Below the pieces are notes generated by a model that saw only the letters and a program-made list of their open reading frames with translations, did no database searches and was not told the origin of the DNA. Source: Trichobilharzia regenti (lineage: Eukaryota; Platyhelminthes; Trematoda; Strigeidida; Schistosomatidae). Taken from it: 64,000 bases of DNA. Positions 1 through 47,359 of this stretch are shown here, piece after piece. The stretch is taken from assembly GCA_944472135.2 (NCBI GenBank), contig OX235270.1, forward strand, positions 50,034,352-50,098,351, in the 5' to 3' direction. Position numbers and translations under genes: made by a program. Every line of letters begins with the position of its first letter. The first letter of the stretch is position 1.

Positions 1-369
1 AAATTTCATGCCGGATCGGCCGTGGCCCGGATTAACAACGACCGCGCTTCCTGCTGCCGTGTCACAGGGCAGAAGTGATAAATATGCTACTGAGACACAC
101 AAAACAATAAAGAACAAACAAAAGCAGGCCGCGTGTGACCGCCCCAAGCAGTTGTCCCTGGGCTCTGCGGTCACGCAAACAACTTCCACGGTGTGGGCAG
201 CCGGAAGTAACAAACGCCCTCACAATCCAAAACGCACGCGAAACCTCTCTATTACTCACTCATCTTTGTCTTTATCTTCATCTCTATCATCTTGTCTTCC
301 TTCCACTGAAGCAACTCCACGACTTGATAGCTCTTCACTTCCTCTGCACTTTGCGTCCACTAAAAACGA

Positions 370-1033
370 TGTCCCCTCCGTCCTCCTTTATGGTTGTGAG
401 ACCTGGCCACTGAGAGTGGAAGACATGAAAAGGCTAGCTGTCTTTGATCATAGGTGCCTGCGCTCTATTTCCCGTGTGAAGTGGCATAATAAGGTGAGCA
501 ATATTGAGGTTAGGCGTCGAGTTCTAGGTAAACAGGGGAAACCACTCGACGAGGTTGTGAAGTTACAAAGACTGAGATGGTTAGGACATCTGTTACGTAT
601 GCCAAGCCATCGCCTCCCTCGACGAGCAATGTTAGCGGATATAGGGTCAGGCTGGAAAAAAGCTAGCGGCGGTCAAACAAAAACATGGCACCAGTCAATG
701 AAATCCACAACAGTTGGTCTAAGCCACGTAGGAAGGTGTAGACTTCCAGGCTGGGGTCCTCAGGACGGTAAAAATCTATGGTTGGAAATAATTGGTGACA
801 TGGCTCAAAATCGTTCTCAGTGACAGCGCAGATGCATCCACTCCTTGTGACTTATGATCTCCAATGAAACTGTTTTGTTTTTCTTTATTACTCCTTTGTC
901 TCACACCTCTGCTCACTGTTTCTATTATGCTTTTCTTGTACTTTCTTCTCTTGTTTCGCGTGCTACACGGAGTGTGGCGACTTGAACTGGTGCACATTTG
1001 TGCAAAGTTCTATGTCGAAAACAGACAGACAGA
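370..1033 (+). mobile_element. RTE-like non-LTR retrotransposon 3' fragment, subfamily A
   Basis: 5'-truncated end of a non-LTR retrotransposon. The frame carries [40 protein letters not shown] and a GRCRLPGWGP block, ending at 823. These are typical of the region behind the reverse transcriptase in RTE-type elements. The 3' UTR ends in a CAGACAGACAGAC run, a simple-repeat tail as RTE elements have. Near-identical copies lie at 16465-16925 and 24000-24572. The clade name is inferred from motifs. Bases 1-369 carry no recognised feature. Confidence 0.8.
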
Positions 1034-3170
1034 CACTGATCGCCAACTGATTAAGTGCGATTTGGGTAGCCTGCATGCTATCGCACAGTAAGACGATATT
1101 GTCTGCATACTCGAGGTCGAAAAGTCTATCTCTAGGTAGCAGACCTGCACCACCTTCACGCACATCCTTCAGAGCTGACTCCAGAATGTCATCGATGGCA
1201 AAGTTAAAGAGAAATGGAGAGATTGGGCAACCCTGTCTAACCCCACTGTTGGTTGGGAACAGTGATTATAGTTGATTGTATGCCCTCACTCTACCTGAGG
1301 TGTTGCTGTATAGGGCTTTCAAGATGTTAACAAATTTCTCAGGTACACCTCTCTCTAACAAACAGTTCCAGAGCACAGTTCTGTCCAACGAATCGAAGGC
1401 AGCCCTAATATCAAGAAACACAACGATCGTTGGCCTGCAATACGTGTGGCGGTGTTCCAACAACTGACGAAGGGTGAACACATGATCAATGCATCCACGA
1501 CCTGAACGAAACCCAGCCTGCTCTTCGCGAATCAATCCCTCACGTATTTTGCACAGCCTGCGAAGCAAGACAGCAGCCAATATTTTAGACGCGACTGGTA
1601 GCAGACTGATACCCCTATGATTGTCACACGAATTACGTCGACCCTTTTTAAAGATGGGGACGATAATGGCTTCGTTCCACATTGATGGTAAACTCTCAGT
1701 CTCCCATACCTTCCTGAACAACCCAGTTAGAGCCATTGTGAGAGTCTCGCCACCATCTTTAAAAAGAGCCGGGGGTAAATTGTCTGGGCCGGGCGCCTTG
1801 TGGCGTTTTAACACTTGGAGTTCCTTACGGACCTCCGCTTCGGTGGGTGGGTCGGTACTAACCGACCAAGGAGCACTCGGGCTAATGACAGTAGACACTG
1901 AAGCTGGTGGCCAGCTAAACTGTTTCCCGAAGTGCTCTGCCCGGCGTTCCAGGCGTCTTTTCAAGCTGGTAATTGGCGTGCCATCTGCCTCACAGACCGT
2001 CTCGCTGACACCTTGTTTCTTGCTGCCGGTGGCTCGGATGAGCTGGAACAGCTTCTGACTGTTGCCAGATGCAGCAGATGACTCCATCACACACGCACGT
2101 TCTGACCACCAACCTTGCGGTCCTTGCATAAACACTGTCTTATCTTGCGCGTGAGCGCCTTTCGCTTATAGTTGCATTCGCTGCTAGCCGGAATGGATCG
2201 GCGTTCATCCAGGAGTTGCAAGGAACTCGCAGAAACCCAGTGGTTTTTAGCGGAGCATTCTTTCAAGCCGCAAGCGGTTACACTCGCCCTTTGCATGGCA
2301 CCTTGCAGATGAAGCCAATGTTCATCAATACAACTTGGGGGCGGTTGCTGGCAAGCATTGACTGTAACTCATTCTGGTATTTCAAAGAAGTAGCAGGTGC
2401 TACTAGTTTGCTCACATCAACGTTTAGACGACGGCTTTTATGAATCCCACCAAATCGCAAGAAGAACTTGGCACACACTAACGCATGATCGGAGTCCAGG
2501 CATGTGCTCCAGAAGGAGCGACAGTCTTGTATGTATCCTCGCCACCGGAAACTGACAGCAATATGATCAATCTGAGCCCAAGCTTGCTTCGCAGAGGGAG
2601 GACGCCAGGTAGCGCTACGGTGATGGCTGTGCCGGAAGTTGGTGCAGGCTAGAAATAGGTTGTGATCCGCACAAAGCTGCAGAAGACGGTCCCCATTATC
2701 TGACCTGCGACCATGTAGGCCCTATTGACCACCTAGACGATTCTCCTCTGAGCTTAGACTCCTGACCTGTGCATTCAAGTCCCCAGCCAGCACTACGATA
2801 TCCCTCCGACCCGCTTGTTTCAAGAGATTGTTAAGTTGGTGGTAGAACTCATCCTTCATTGCATCCGGGCTGCAATCCGTCGGTGCATAGGCAGAGACAA
2901 CAAATAGACACCGCCTATCTGGCCTACTACTCCTTACTTTCGTATAACCTTCCAGCCTCACAGCACATAAACGACTGTTAATGGGAATCCAGTCGAACAA
3001 TGCAGCTACGGCTCTAGCGCTCAGGGCGACACCGACACCAGCTACGCCGGATGCCGACGCCACAGGGTCCCCGGATAAGAGCAGGTGGTACATACTACTA
3101 GAACTTCCAGATGGAGAGGATAGTCGAAGCACTTCACTGGGATCTTGAATGCGGGTCTCTGAAATACAGC
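1034..3170 (-). mobile_element. RTE-like element, endonuclease plus reverse transcriptase, subfamily B, broken
   Basis: Minus-strand remnant with endonuclease sequence (about 2136-3150) and the front half of the reverse transcriptase (1266-2135). It ends near a YADNIVLL motif at about 1100, where it abuts the opposite-strand subfamily A tail. The endonuclease part changes frame several times, so no intact protein remains. The 5' end runs into a Gypsy gag in frame. Confidence 0.8.
1266..2135 (-). pseudogene. Reverse transcriptase fragment of RTE-like element
   Basis: A 289-codon open stretch. It shows the APGPDNLPPALF block, FKKGRRNSCDNHRGISLLP, EEQAGFRSGRGCIDHVFTLR and VVFLDIRAAFDSLDR, which holds the first catalytic aspartate. 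The second catalytic box lies further on in another frame (YADN rather than YADD). No start codon belongs to it. Confidence 0.85.
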
Positions 3171-3690
3171 AGACATCATCTGTTAAGGACCTGAGTCGAA
3201 ATCTCTCACATTCTCGGTTGACTGTGCCAACATGAGTAAGAAAATCATCATTTTCATTCATTGTCAGCTTGAGGAAACGATAACGTATGCTGAATAATGA
3301 GGAGTGGTCTCCAAAATGTTCACGCAGTAGCTTTATTGTGTCATCGAAACACCTGTCACGTGGTTTCTGGGGTAAAATTAGGTTGCAGTACCTTTCATAT
3401 TCTGCAGGACCCAATTTACGTAATAACACTCGCACCTTCCAAGCATCGTCTTGCGAGGCGAGATCAACTGTGAATAAATCCTCATAGCGTTGATACCATG
3501 TGTCAAAAGTGACACTAGCATCTGGATCATAATTGAATGGTGTAATACTATTCACAATTCGGTCGACAGATGGTGACAAGGTATGATTCGTAGTGCTTGA
3601 AGGTGAGGCTGAACAAGCCTGTTGGTTGATGAGCATTTTCATTAATTTCATTTGTTCCTCAAATAGTAATTCCAATTTAGAAGAATCCAT
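2722..3690 (-). CDS. Chimeric open frame: Gypsy gag joined to RTE endonuclease
   Basis: A 322-codon frame beginning with ATG. Residues 1 to about 173 are a Gypsy-type gag (FDTWYQRYEDLFTVDLASQD, LRKLGPAEYERYCNL). From about residue 174 it becomes apurinic-type endonuclease sequence (CISETRIQDPSEV, VVSAYAPTDCSPDAMKDEF, VVLAGDLNAQV). There is no stop at the junction near 3170. The likely origin is a 5'-truncated RTE-like copy inserted in the same orientation in a gag gene. Whether it is expressed is unknown; it lacks the gag C terminus and a full endonuclease. Confidence 0.7.
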   Translation of the reverse strand: MDSSKLELLFEEQMKLMKMLINQQACSASPSSTTNHTLSPSVDRIVNSITPFNYDPDASVTFDTWYQRYEDLFTVDLASQDDAWKVRVLLRKLGPAEYERYCNLILPQKPRDRCFDDTIKLLREHFGDHSSLFSIRYRFLKLTMNENDDFLTHVGTVNRECERFRLRSLTDDVCCISETRIQDPSEVLRLSSPSGSSSSMYHLLLSGDPVASASGVAGVGVALSARAVAALFDWIPINSRLCAVRLEGYTKVRSSRPDRRCLFVVSAYAPTDCSPDAMKDEFYHQLNNLLKQAGRRDIVVLAGDLNAQVRSLSSEENRLGGQ

Positions 3691-3734
3691 AGTTTTCCCC
3701 GTCGCCGATTTTCTGTTATGTACTGCTGAGCGGT

Positions 3735-4130
3735 TAATAGTCCTGACGCGGAAAGAGGAAAATCAGAAGACCACCACGTTCACGATGATACTTGTATTTT
3801 CCAAACAAGGAAAATAATGACTGTCACACAAGTGTGTGAAAGTGAAGGGTACGTAGTGTACGAAATGTGTGAACAAGTGTCTAAAAGTGTACAATGCAAA
3901 AGTATATATGAAAATGACTAATACACATGAACCAATAAGACAGATATCCTTACCCACGTTGGATTCTGATTGGTTGTAATGTCATGTGATAACATTATTT
4001 ATTTAGTTAATGGACAGACATAGTATATTGTGCGTTATAATGGAATATCGATCAATATACACATAGCGAAATATAACAGACTGTCAAAACAAGATAGACA
4101 TCATGTGACTACATATCAATAATAACATGC
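3735..4130 (-). repeat. LTR of the Gypsy gag at 3690, minus orientation
   Basis: Its reverse complement shares blocks with repeats at 10490-10900, 13431-14265 and 47360-47665: GGAAAATA-AAGTATCATCG, GTGGTCTTCTGATTT, and a GACTATTAA-like end. It lies directly upstream of the gag start, so it is read as the 5' LTR. Outer boundary approximate. Confidence 0.65.
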
Positions 4131-5154
4131 TTATTTGTTCAAATGGAATGCAAATGAGACAATTTCATAATTTACATCCCAGTTTTTTCACACCGTACAA
4201 AGATAACATCTTGGATGACGTATATTAGGTCATCAGGAAATTAACCTGGTGAAGTTAGCGATTTCAAGTTAGAAATGACTAAATAATTACTATGCTCACT
4301 CATCTTCAGCAAATAACCTGTGAATAATAGTTTAAGCTGATTAAATTGCCTGATGACTGGAAAATATATATATATATATACTCAAGTGAAATTCTTGGTC
4401 TCTGTTAACCTGCCGACATCGTAGTGCGGTTAACAACAGTTTGTCATTTGAGTGACGGTGGATATTTAGGACTCTTCATCATGACAGACCTACATCCACA
4501 GTGAGAAATGGGTTCAGGCCTCAAAACAGCCAGCTAGACAGTTCTGGATTACAGTTATCTTACACTGCGATTCAGAACAAAATAACTACTTACTTTTACT
4601 TGTTTAATTGGACATACTTTAATCGTTCACAGCGTTTTCATGAGATTTATCATCTTATCAGTAAGACAGGCGTACTAGCAAATAATTTCACTTTTCTAAA
4701 TAAAATAATAAGTTGCATAAAGAATGAATAAGGATATGTGCACCAAACTCCACTTGCAACTCTACCTGCCCCAAACAATTCACAGCCCTTAATCAATATT
4801 TCTCAAAAAATACACAATTAACGACAGGAACCAAACATAGTTAACGCAAACAAGCAATATAGTATGCTCATTGAGAAAAGAATTTCACTCTTTTGTTTTT
4901 AAATATCTAAAGGTGACATATTGTTCAAATTCGATGAAGAATGAAATGTGAGTCATGTATCCATCGGACAAAATAATTCACCAATCTCTTTAGGCTACTT
5001 ATTAGTAGCAAAAAACCAAGGACACAAAAAACTAACATCCAATTCAAAATGCTACTTTAGAGTATTTGTGGGGTTTTCCTCTTTGGTAACAAACTTTTTA
5101 ATGGTTTACAAAACTCAAGTTAGTTCTTTCTTTAACTGAATTCTCCCATATGAG
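4131..5154 (+). other. Unassigned AT-rich stretch
   Basis: I see a short TA run near 4367-4380 and no convincing coding frame. The part next to the Penelope-like element may be its degenerate 5' region. Confidence 0.4.
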
Positions 5155-5391
5155 GAGTGAAGACTTTATTAATGCCGACAGACAATATGACGGTATATCT
5201 GAGCGACTAATGACTTTGGAAGAGCTACTAAAAGCAAAAGACAGCATCAGGACCTTTTAGAAAAATATGTAAATAATTTATAGAACTCTAGACTGCCAAC
5301 AGGTTAACCTGATGAGGGTGTCGTAGTAGCAGTAAACACTGGTGATAACATCAATGAGATATTCACCATTTTATGTCTATTTGGTATAGCC

Positions 5392-5637
5392 ATGGGTTCT
5401 CCAGTAGGGCCAATTTTAGCAGATTTCTTTCTTGCCAAGATTGAAAATGGTCCATTGAAACAAGTCATAGAGAAAACCGATTCTTATTTCTGTTATGTTG
5501 ATGATACGTTTATTATTCTTGATCTGAAAGCTGACAAGAATGAAATATTAAAAAAGTTTAATGAAGCACATCCATCGCTCATCTTCACTTGTAAAAAGAA
5601 CATGATGGTAGACTACATTTCCTTGACGTCCAATTGA
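5392..5637 (+). pseudogene. Penelope-like reverse transcriptase fragment
   Basis: An 81-codon frame with MGSPVGPILADFFLAKIENG and YFCYVDDTFIIL. The G-P-V-G-P-LAD and YVDDTF motifs are the diagnostic catalytic core of Penelope-type reverse transcriptases. It stops in what should be the FLD-V region. Confidence 0.85.
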
Positions 5638-5897
5638 GCAGAAGAGTAGATGGTTTACTCAGGAGAGATGTCTATAGAAAACATACATCTGTAGGACAAT
5701 ATACACATTTCCTCAGTTATGTACCAATCCGATAGAAAATCAATTTGGTCAGATGCCTCACGAATAGAGCAAGATGTATTTGTACAGATGACTCCCTAGA
5801 AAACGAGCTAGAATACATCAAAAATACGTTGGTCCAAATAGGTTATCCTAGTAGATTTTTAAGGAGACACATGAACACAAGGTACAATAAATAAAAA

Positions 5898-6347
5898 TTG
5901 ACAACAGTTAAAAAGAAACAACTGTTCATGAAACTGCAATTTAATGGGGACGTGGCTAGCGAAGTCTTACATCTGAGATTATCGAGAGCGATAAAATGGA
6001 CTTATACTGCCGCCACCCTTTGTTTGTCATTTTTCAGCCGACCAATTTTGATTGCTCAAGTGAAAGAAAAGCTATTTAGCTGTACCACTTCGATGTGTAT
6101 CAATAAGTTTAGTTGCTCCTGTGGAGAGAGCTATATAGGGGGAACAACTAGACAGTTTAACAAACGCATTAATGAGCATCTTCCTTCATGTTTCGGAAAA
6201 GGTCAAATAAAATCCATACGAAGTTCTATTTTGGCTCATTCGATTGATAGTGGTAACCAAGTGCACAAAATAGTGCCTTCAAAGTCATCTACCGCATTCA
6301 TCGAGTCTTCCGAACAGAATCAGAACCCGTCTTTTACACTTAGCTGA
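5898..6347 (+). pseudogene. Penelope-like GIY-YIG endonuclease fragment
   Basis: Residues about 70-100 read FSCSCGESYIGGTTRQFNKR followed by INEH. This is the cysteine pair, YIG, arginine and E-H pattern of the GIY-YIG endonuclease at the C terminus of Penelope-like proteins. It lacks its own start and is cut off from the RT frame. Confidence 0.82.
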
Positions 6348-6420
6348 AGCTATGGGAATTCGAGAGAACAATCCTAGACTTTGCATACGAAAGAAGTTTG
6401 TTCTACTTTTGTCTCTTGAC

Positions 6421-6750
6421 AGTTAAACTGAGTCAGGTAGGGAGATGCAGACTTCCGGTTGGGGTCCTCGGGACTCTAGGAATCAATGGCTGGAGACTAT
6501 AGGTGACATGGCTCAAAATCATTGTCAATGGCGCAGATGTATTCAGTCTCTGTAATCTTTCATATTCCTTTCTACCATTACCCATTCTGTTTCACTCTTA
6601 TACTTGTCAGACTGTATTGATTCTCTTCACTCATCTTCTTGTCTACCTTTGTGTGTGTGCTATTTGGAACGTGGCAACTCGAAGTGCTGCACTTTGATGC
6701 CAAGTTCTATGTTGAATGCAGACAGAAAATTTTGTCTCTGCCTTGCTTGC
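6421..6750 (+). mobile_element. RTE-like 3' end, subfamily B
   Basis: It begins in the GRCRLPVGVLG-type C-terminal block and continues into a 3' UTR that matches, on the other strand, the tail region 16926-17170 of the copy at 17-18 kb. It ends near a CAGACAGAAA stretch. A 5'-truncated insertion. Confidence 0.7.
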
Positions 6751-8665
6751 CTAGGTGAATTCTATTCAAAACCGTCCCACCCTTTCTTATCTTCAATCTC
6801 TTTCGTACTTTTATGGTATTTATTTAGACTCTGATTATATGTTCACTTCACTTTTAAGATTTGAGCTAACTTATTTATTTATTGAATTGTCTATATATAC
6901 ACATTTAAACTTATACTACGTTTGTTATTCTTAACACCTGCATAAACCTTATTATCAATATTTTGTTACATTAGAACCATCGTTATTAATTACGTTCAAA
7001 ACATTTACCACATTATTATTATTTGATCCACAAAATCACCGTCATTGGTTAAAAATTTTTACATATAAATCTATGTAAATTAGAGTAAAGCCTGAAGAAG
7101 ATCTAATTGAAGACAATATTGTTCGCTTATATGTCTTGTTCTAATATTGTAAATGGGAATATTTAAATATTTGGATAAAATCTACAAATATCACTAATGA
7201 GGAATTAAAGCAAAATAAATATGAACCGAAGCTAACGCAAAGTGATCCCAAAATCGAAGACTAGTTTTTTACTGATTCCGGAATTTCTAATCCACCTCGA
7301 ATATCTGAATCAAATATACACCCCGACTTTGTGCAGTATATAGGGTATACAAGTAGAGCACACCTCTTCACCCTCCTCTTGAAAAAGTAGGTCAACCCTA
7401 CCGTCAAACTATATATATAGAAGTAACTTATGGATTAAGATATACAACAAGTTTGTACTTGTTTATATAATGATAATCTCTTTGATTTTGTCAATAGTAT
7501 TGATACCGTTAACTGCTCATAAAAAATCTTTATATTTAACCATAGTTTCACAACTTGAGGAAGTTCGACTAACCGAAACAGTATACTTGAATATATTGGT
7601 ATATGCACAATCTTTAGAGTAAAATATACAAGCAAAAGGATAACACGACTATCGATTATCTGCATAAACATGAATAACATGTTGTATCAGACAAACGAAA
7701 GAAAACAAAACAACGCCGTTGTACAGAATAAACTCTATGAAACAACAAGGAAATTTCAATTTTAAGGTACAATCAAATAAAAGTATATTTCCATGACTGA
7801 AGAAATGAGATTTTGTACAAATAAAGCGGACTAGTGTTGATACAGATATATACACAAATGGTGAGAGGAAAATTCTGCCCGCCTTAGAACTCCAACAATG
7901 TAGGCTTCATTTCCAGTTTCAAATTCTTTTCCCACGTGGACAAGATTTCAATAAAACCAAATAAATGTAAAGTTAAGGTTATAGATAGCACTAAATGTTC
8001 ACATTGAATTATTACCTTGTGACTGAAAAGGAGATTAACATACCAATGGGAGTAATGCCCTCTAACAGAAATGGAAATTAGAATCGCCAGGTTAACAATA
8101 ACCTGCTACATTAGAACAATGAGAATATTCGACCAAAGTCACTTACACTGTATCCATGCATAAGTTATCATAACATAGTAACACTTCGGTGTTAGAAGTC
8201 TGAAATCAATAGGGAATACCTGATGATTAGCAAAGAAACTGAAGTTCTTGTCAGTGATTTCAGATACTATCATGTAGACACTTTATCACTAATCTATTAG
8301 GTTTTTTTTATAATCAAGTGTTTGCAGTTTCTGTCCATTTAAAGACAATAGTATCATATGTGAAAAGAACATGAATTCTATACTACGATAATAAAATTTA
8401 GTCACCTCACATGATTTTCAGGGTATACCGTTGCTCCATATTTTTATCGATGCATTTGAATAATACTATTATGTAAAAGCTTTACCTATGCATCTATCCT
8501 ACATATAAAATAAGACTAACGGGATATAAGCCATCCTGATACCTTAATGAAACACATTAAAGAACTCAATATGTACTCTTGCAACCACTACTGATTCAGT
8601 AATCTTGTGACTATACTTTTGAAGATGTTAGCTAAAATAAGCAGGATGAATACTAATTACTTTAA
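6751..8665 (-). other. 3' flank of POLR3A, no gene seen
   Basis: AT-rich sequence downstream of the POLR3A stop. It should contain the 3' UTR, but no obvious AATAAA on the minus strand was found within about 200 bases. No recognised repeats. Confidence 0.4.
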
Positions 8666-43927
<35,262 letters not shown>

Positions 43928-44100
43928 ACACAACCCTGGGTAGGTCAGGAGGCTTGTACAGAGTAGGCATTCATTCACGTTGTACCGGACACTCTGAATG
44001 TGGCGCCTTTTGGGTTTTACTATCCAATATCCAATGTCCTGATTACGAGCTAGTATAAACCAGTAATTGGCTGTACTTATTTATCACGTTATGTTGAATT
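43928..44100 (-). promoter_or_regulatory. POLR3A 5' region with splice-acceptor-like site
   Basis: On the minus strand CTGACCTACCCAG ends at 43936, eight bases before the start codon. It could accept a spliced leader or a 5' UTR exon; spliced-leader trans-splicing exists in schistosomes, but its use here is inference. Further upstream (about 44020-44080) the sequence resembles the 3' tail of the CR1-like repeat at 56260-56330, so the promoter may abut a repeat. No core promoter motif identified. Confidence 0.45.
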
Positions 44101-44768
44101 CCGCTTGGAAATTTTTTTGCCAATAATTTTTAATAAAATTGTGTTATATGTTATCTAGATTGATGGAAATTCCCATTTTTGGCTAGTTATTTTGGTGTCC
44201 GCGTCATGTGATCTGACTGCGACGCACTTTTAGCATGTTGGTTGCAATGATTAGTGTTTCAGGTGGACTGTGTCAAAGTATCGCGATAATGAGGAAGATA
44301 GGATAGTTAGAGGGTAATGCCATTTACACAAATCGTTTACTCCATGTAGAAGCTGCACCTTTCGGCATAGTATCATTCAATGAAGACTTCATGTCTCAGG
44401 ATATCAATACAGGCTATTTTCGTGTGAAGAACAGTCTTTTTGACAAAATAATTCTCTCAGTACTTAGAAATCACCTGCAAATGCTATCAGAATCATTTGT
44501 GGGAACCTAAGTTATCATTTAGATGTGCTTTCCACTCTATCTGTGGTTGGACAGGAATTATGGTAAGTTGAAAGGTTTTCTCTAAGTGGATTTCATATAT
44601 ATTGGCACTGGTTGGTGCAGTGTGCTATGGGTTATGTGAATTAAATGTACAAAAATATCTCAACCCTAATAATGTTGTGCCATTGTCTACTTAACTGACT
44701 GATGGGATAACAAACGAAGGTAGTTAACCACCTTCCTAATCGTGAAAAACTGCTTTGAGCAACTCCTA
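44101..44768. other. Unassigned stretch upstream of POLR3A
   Basis: No coding frame, repeat family or RNA gene recognised. Confidence 0.4.
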
Positions 44769-45002
44769 CTAGTTACTTACCTCGGGACTCAACATCTGTG
44801 ATGTTACGTACTTGCTGAATTCCCGCGGTAGGGCGTGAATAACTGCAAGTAACTGTGAACGTTGATCGGTTATCCCATGCTCACAAAAATCTGCTTCAGC
44901 TAGCCGAAACCACGTTTCAGCATTATCTGGCCAGTATGGTACGAGCTGAATGGTTTTAGGAGTTGAGCGGATACGGATGACCTTGGGACTAAGATCACTC
45001 AT
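44769..45002 (-). pseudogene. Gypsy-type gag N-terminal fragment
   Basis: ATG at 45002. The frame contains LVPYWPDNAETWFRLAEADF and GITDQRSQLLAVIHALPRE, the pattern at the N terminus of a widespread group of Gypsy gag proteins. It stops after about 77 codons, just past a GTAAGT. TGGTGAGCCCAACC on the minus strand at about 45108-45121 could be the primer-binding site after an LTR. No pol sequence follows. Confidence 0.7.
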
Positions 45003-45124
45003 GACGAAAATTATGTCGAATAATATATGGTACAAGAACAAATGCGGAATGGAACAAACTCAGCGAGGTTATCTGCGTATTTGTCGTAGATGAAGTTCGC
45101 GGTTGGGCTCACCAGTTTAGAGGG

Positions 45125-46364
45125 TTGACGGAATTCTCTTACATAGCCTCTAAATTATTCTCGCGTACCAACAACAAAGCAAAAGCCAATATTTGATCGT
45201 TCAAACTACGTGATATATTTCGGGACCAAAACAAGCCTTCAGACGAACGCTTAGCTAGCTAGTGATCGCGCACGTGACACGAAGGGGTACCAAATGGCGG
45301 GGATGCTTAACCGGAAGCCTTCAGCTAAACAAGTCGACTTAAACAGTGGTGGTCAGCATCCAATGAGGGATTTCTGTGGCCAATAATTTTGAGGAATCAT
45401 TTACCGCTACACCTTCAGCGGGTTTATTTCGTACACTCACCAGATCATCGTATTTTATCCGCTTTGCAAACCGTTCTGCAACACATAGAATGGAGGTTAA
45501 CATTGGCTCTATTACGGGTAGTCCTAGTTCATGTATTTGGATCTAGTATATTAAGCAATAATAAGCATAAGTAACACTTACCCTTCAGGGTCCCAGTTAC
45601 TTTTAGTTCCCAAAAATACACAAAAGCACATCAGATTCATAGTTTCATGCGACTCAACCTTGTTTGACTTAGATTCCCTCACAATATGTTTTTTAAATGA
45701 TAGCAGACACACTGATGGTATATTCACATCCGCAAAATGCTTCAAAGGTTTTTCAACTTCAACCTAGTTTCTAAATTCTCCAGGATTATGTTCTTTGAAA
45801 ATCTTGCTTATATCAACCTTGATCGTGCTCTCCTCTCCAGATTTACTGGTAGGTTGTTGGACGCTGTAGACATGAACGTGGAAGACATTAGTTTTCCAGA
45901 TTTCTACATGTTAAATACCCAAATGAGCCAGCAACAAAACCTGCAACCAACAAATAGACTGGAAACAACTGCTTCTCCCAGCCAAACATCTTCATGTGCA
46001 TAATTTCCAAAACTTCTACACAGTACCAATTCATCAACAGCTGAAAAACAACTAAAACACTGAAAGGTGCATGAATGGAAGGTATGAAACAATTACGAAA
46101 TGAATGCACTGAGCTGGTAGTGAAAACTTTCGAAACCAAAGAAATAATTCATTTTAACAGCAACGGAAACAAAAAATGAGGTAAAACGCAACGTTTGTGA
46201 TTAATACGCAAGAAGACAAGTCGTGAATCACTGCAAACAAACGGAACAACAAATGCGTAGACGAACCGCTACGGAAATGCAAACCAACATGGCCGACTAA
46301 CATGGACGAAAATGACCATTGAGCGTCTCACTCCACCAATGACCTTGTAGGTCACGGGATAATT
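45125..46364. other. Unassigned, with an 88-codon plus frame at 45737-46003
   Basis: The plus-strand frame at 45737-46003 (LENLAY-like start, DAVDMNVEDISFPDFYMLNT) has no recognised relative. The first part of this stretch may be the LTR of the Gypsy gag at 44769. No firm call. Confidence 0.3.
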
Positions 46365-47350
46365 TCAGTCATCGTGATTTCTTTGAGCTCACTTCTTGAT
46401 TGTGATTTAGAGGTTCCAGATCTTCGGTGAGCCTCTGCGTAGTAAGTCCCACCACTCGACTGCTTTAGCTCTGGTAGACTCCAAGAGGAGTGGTGCGGGG
46501 ATTGGTCAGATGTGGTTTGTAGTATGCAGTGTGTTAGGACTGTATTGCTGCCGTGAATGGAGTTTGACCTAACTCCCGTCGGTCATTCGGTGTAGTCATA
46601 AGAGCAGAATAGTAACAATAATAGGTTGTAGTGTAGATAATAAGGGTTGAGATAAGTGAAATAATAAAGGTGACCTAAGGAAAATGTAGAGTAGTCAGTA
46701 CATTGAGAGAAGGCAGAGCAGGTCGTGGGGATTTAGTTTGTATGCTTATCCATTGACAGTGTGGTTTTAAGTTTTATGAGGATAAGCCATTGAGACACAA
46801 ACCTTTCTAGACACTTTCTAAAACGTTAGCATCCCTTTTGAGTAGCGGAGGTGTGGCCTCACATATGTCTTATATAACCTTAAGAACAGTTCGGGAGTAA
46901 GAGCTCCCAGCTGCCTATGCATAAAGTGTAAAGTTGCGTAGGGTTTGGCGATGTCCCTCGCGTGATTTCCACTGGTGTCTAGCTTTTCTGTTAGAATAAG
47001 ACCTAGATCGCGCTCTGATGGAACACAACTCAAGTCCTGGCCACCGAGGGTGTAATTTACGCCCTGTGACCTGCCGGAATGAAGTTGCACTACTTCGCAC
47101 TTCTTTAGGTTGAAAGGCATTCCGTTAGCCAGAGCTTAGTCTCCTAGAATTTGAAGGTCAGCCTGCAATCTATCTGAGTCTTCCGACGAATTTATTGCTC
47201 TCCAAATCTTTACGTCGTCAGCGTAAAGAAGTGTGGAGCAGTTCAGGTGGAAGGGCAGGTTGTTGATAAAAATGAAAGATATCAACGGTCCTAGGATAGA
47301 ATCCCTGATGCCGAAGAGTGCCGAGATGATAGGATGCAATTGAATTTGGT
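46365..47350 (-). mobile_element. CR1-like non-LTR element, 3' part
   Basis: The minus strand carries the RT box SILGPLISFIFINNLPFHLN and LLYADDVKIWRAINSSEDSD, then PFNLKKCEVVQLHSG and LYKTYVRPHLRYS, followed by a 3' UTR. That UTR matches 55850-56265 on the plus strand almost throughout. The LYADDVKIWR box is typical of CR1-type elements (SR1 in schistosomes). Frames are shifted and a central piece is missing. Confidence 0.82.
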
Positions 47351-47359
47351 GATGAATTC

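Larger units (their letters stand above)
5155..6415 (+). mobile_element. Penelope-like retroelement, degenerate
   Basis: Penelope-like elements combine a telomerase-related reverse transcriptase with a GIY-YIG endonuclease. Here 5392-5637 gives the RT part and 5898-6347 the GIY-YIG part, in different frames with stops between. The 3' side abuts an RTE-like tail at 6421. No terminal repeats were recognised for this copy. Confidence 0.8.

Noticed and set aside
8..823. A 271-codon gene from the window start
   Set aside because: Only the last ~140 codons match the RTE-like C-terminal block; the front part is different sequence read in by chance.
3763..3957. A 64-codon minus frame as a membrane peptide
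   Set aside because: It lies within the LTR-like repeat and has no conserved counterpart in the other LTR copies.
5300..5340. CTGATGAGGGTGTCG as a hammerhead motif
   Set aside because: No GAAA follows within a reasonable distance.
43928..43978. Longer RPC1 N terminus starting at 43978
   Set aside because: The codon there is GTG; no in-frame ATG precedes 43927 and a splice acceptor lies in between.
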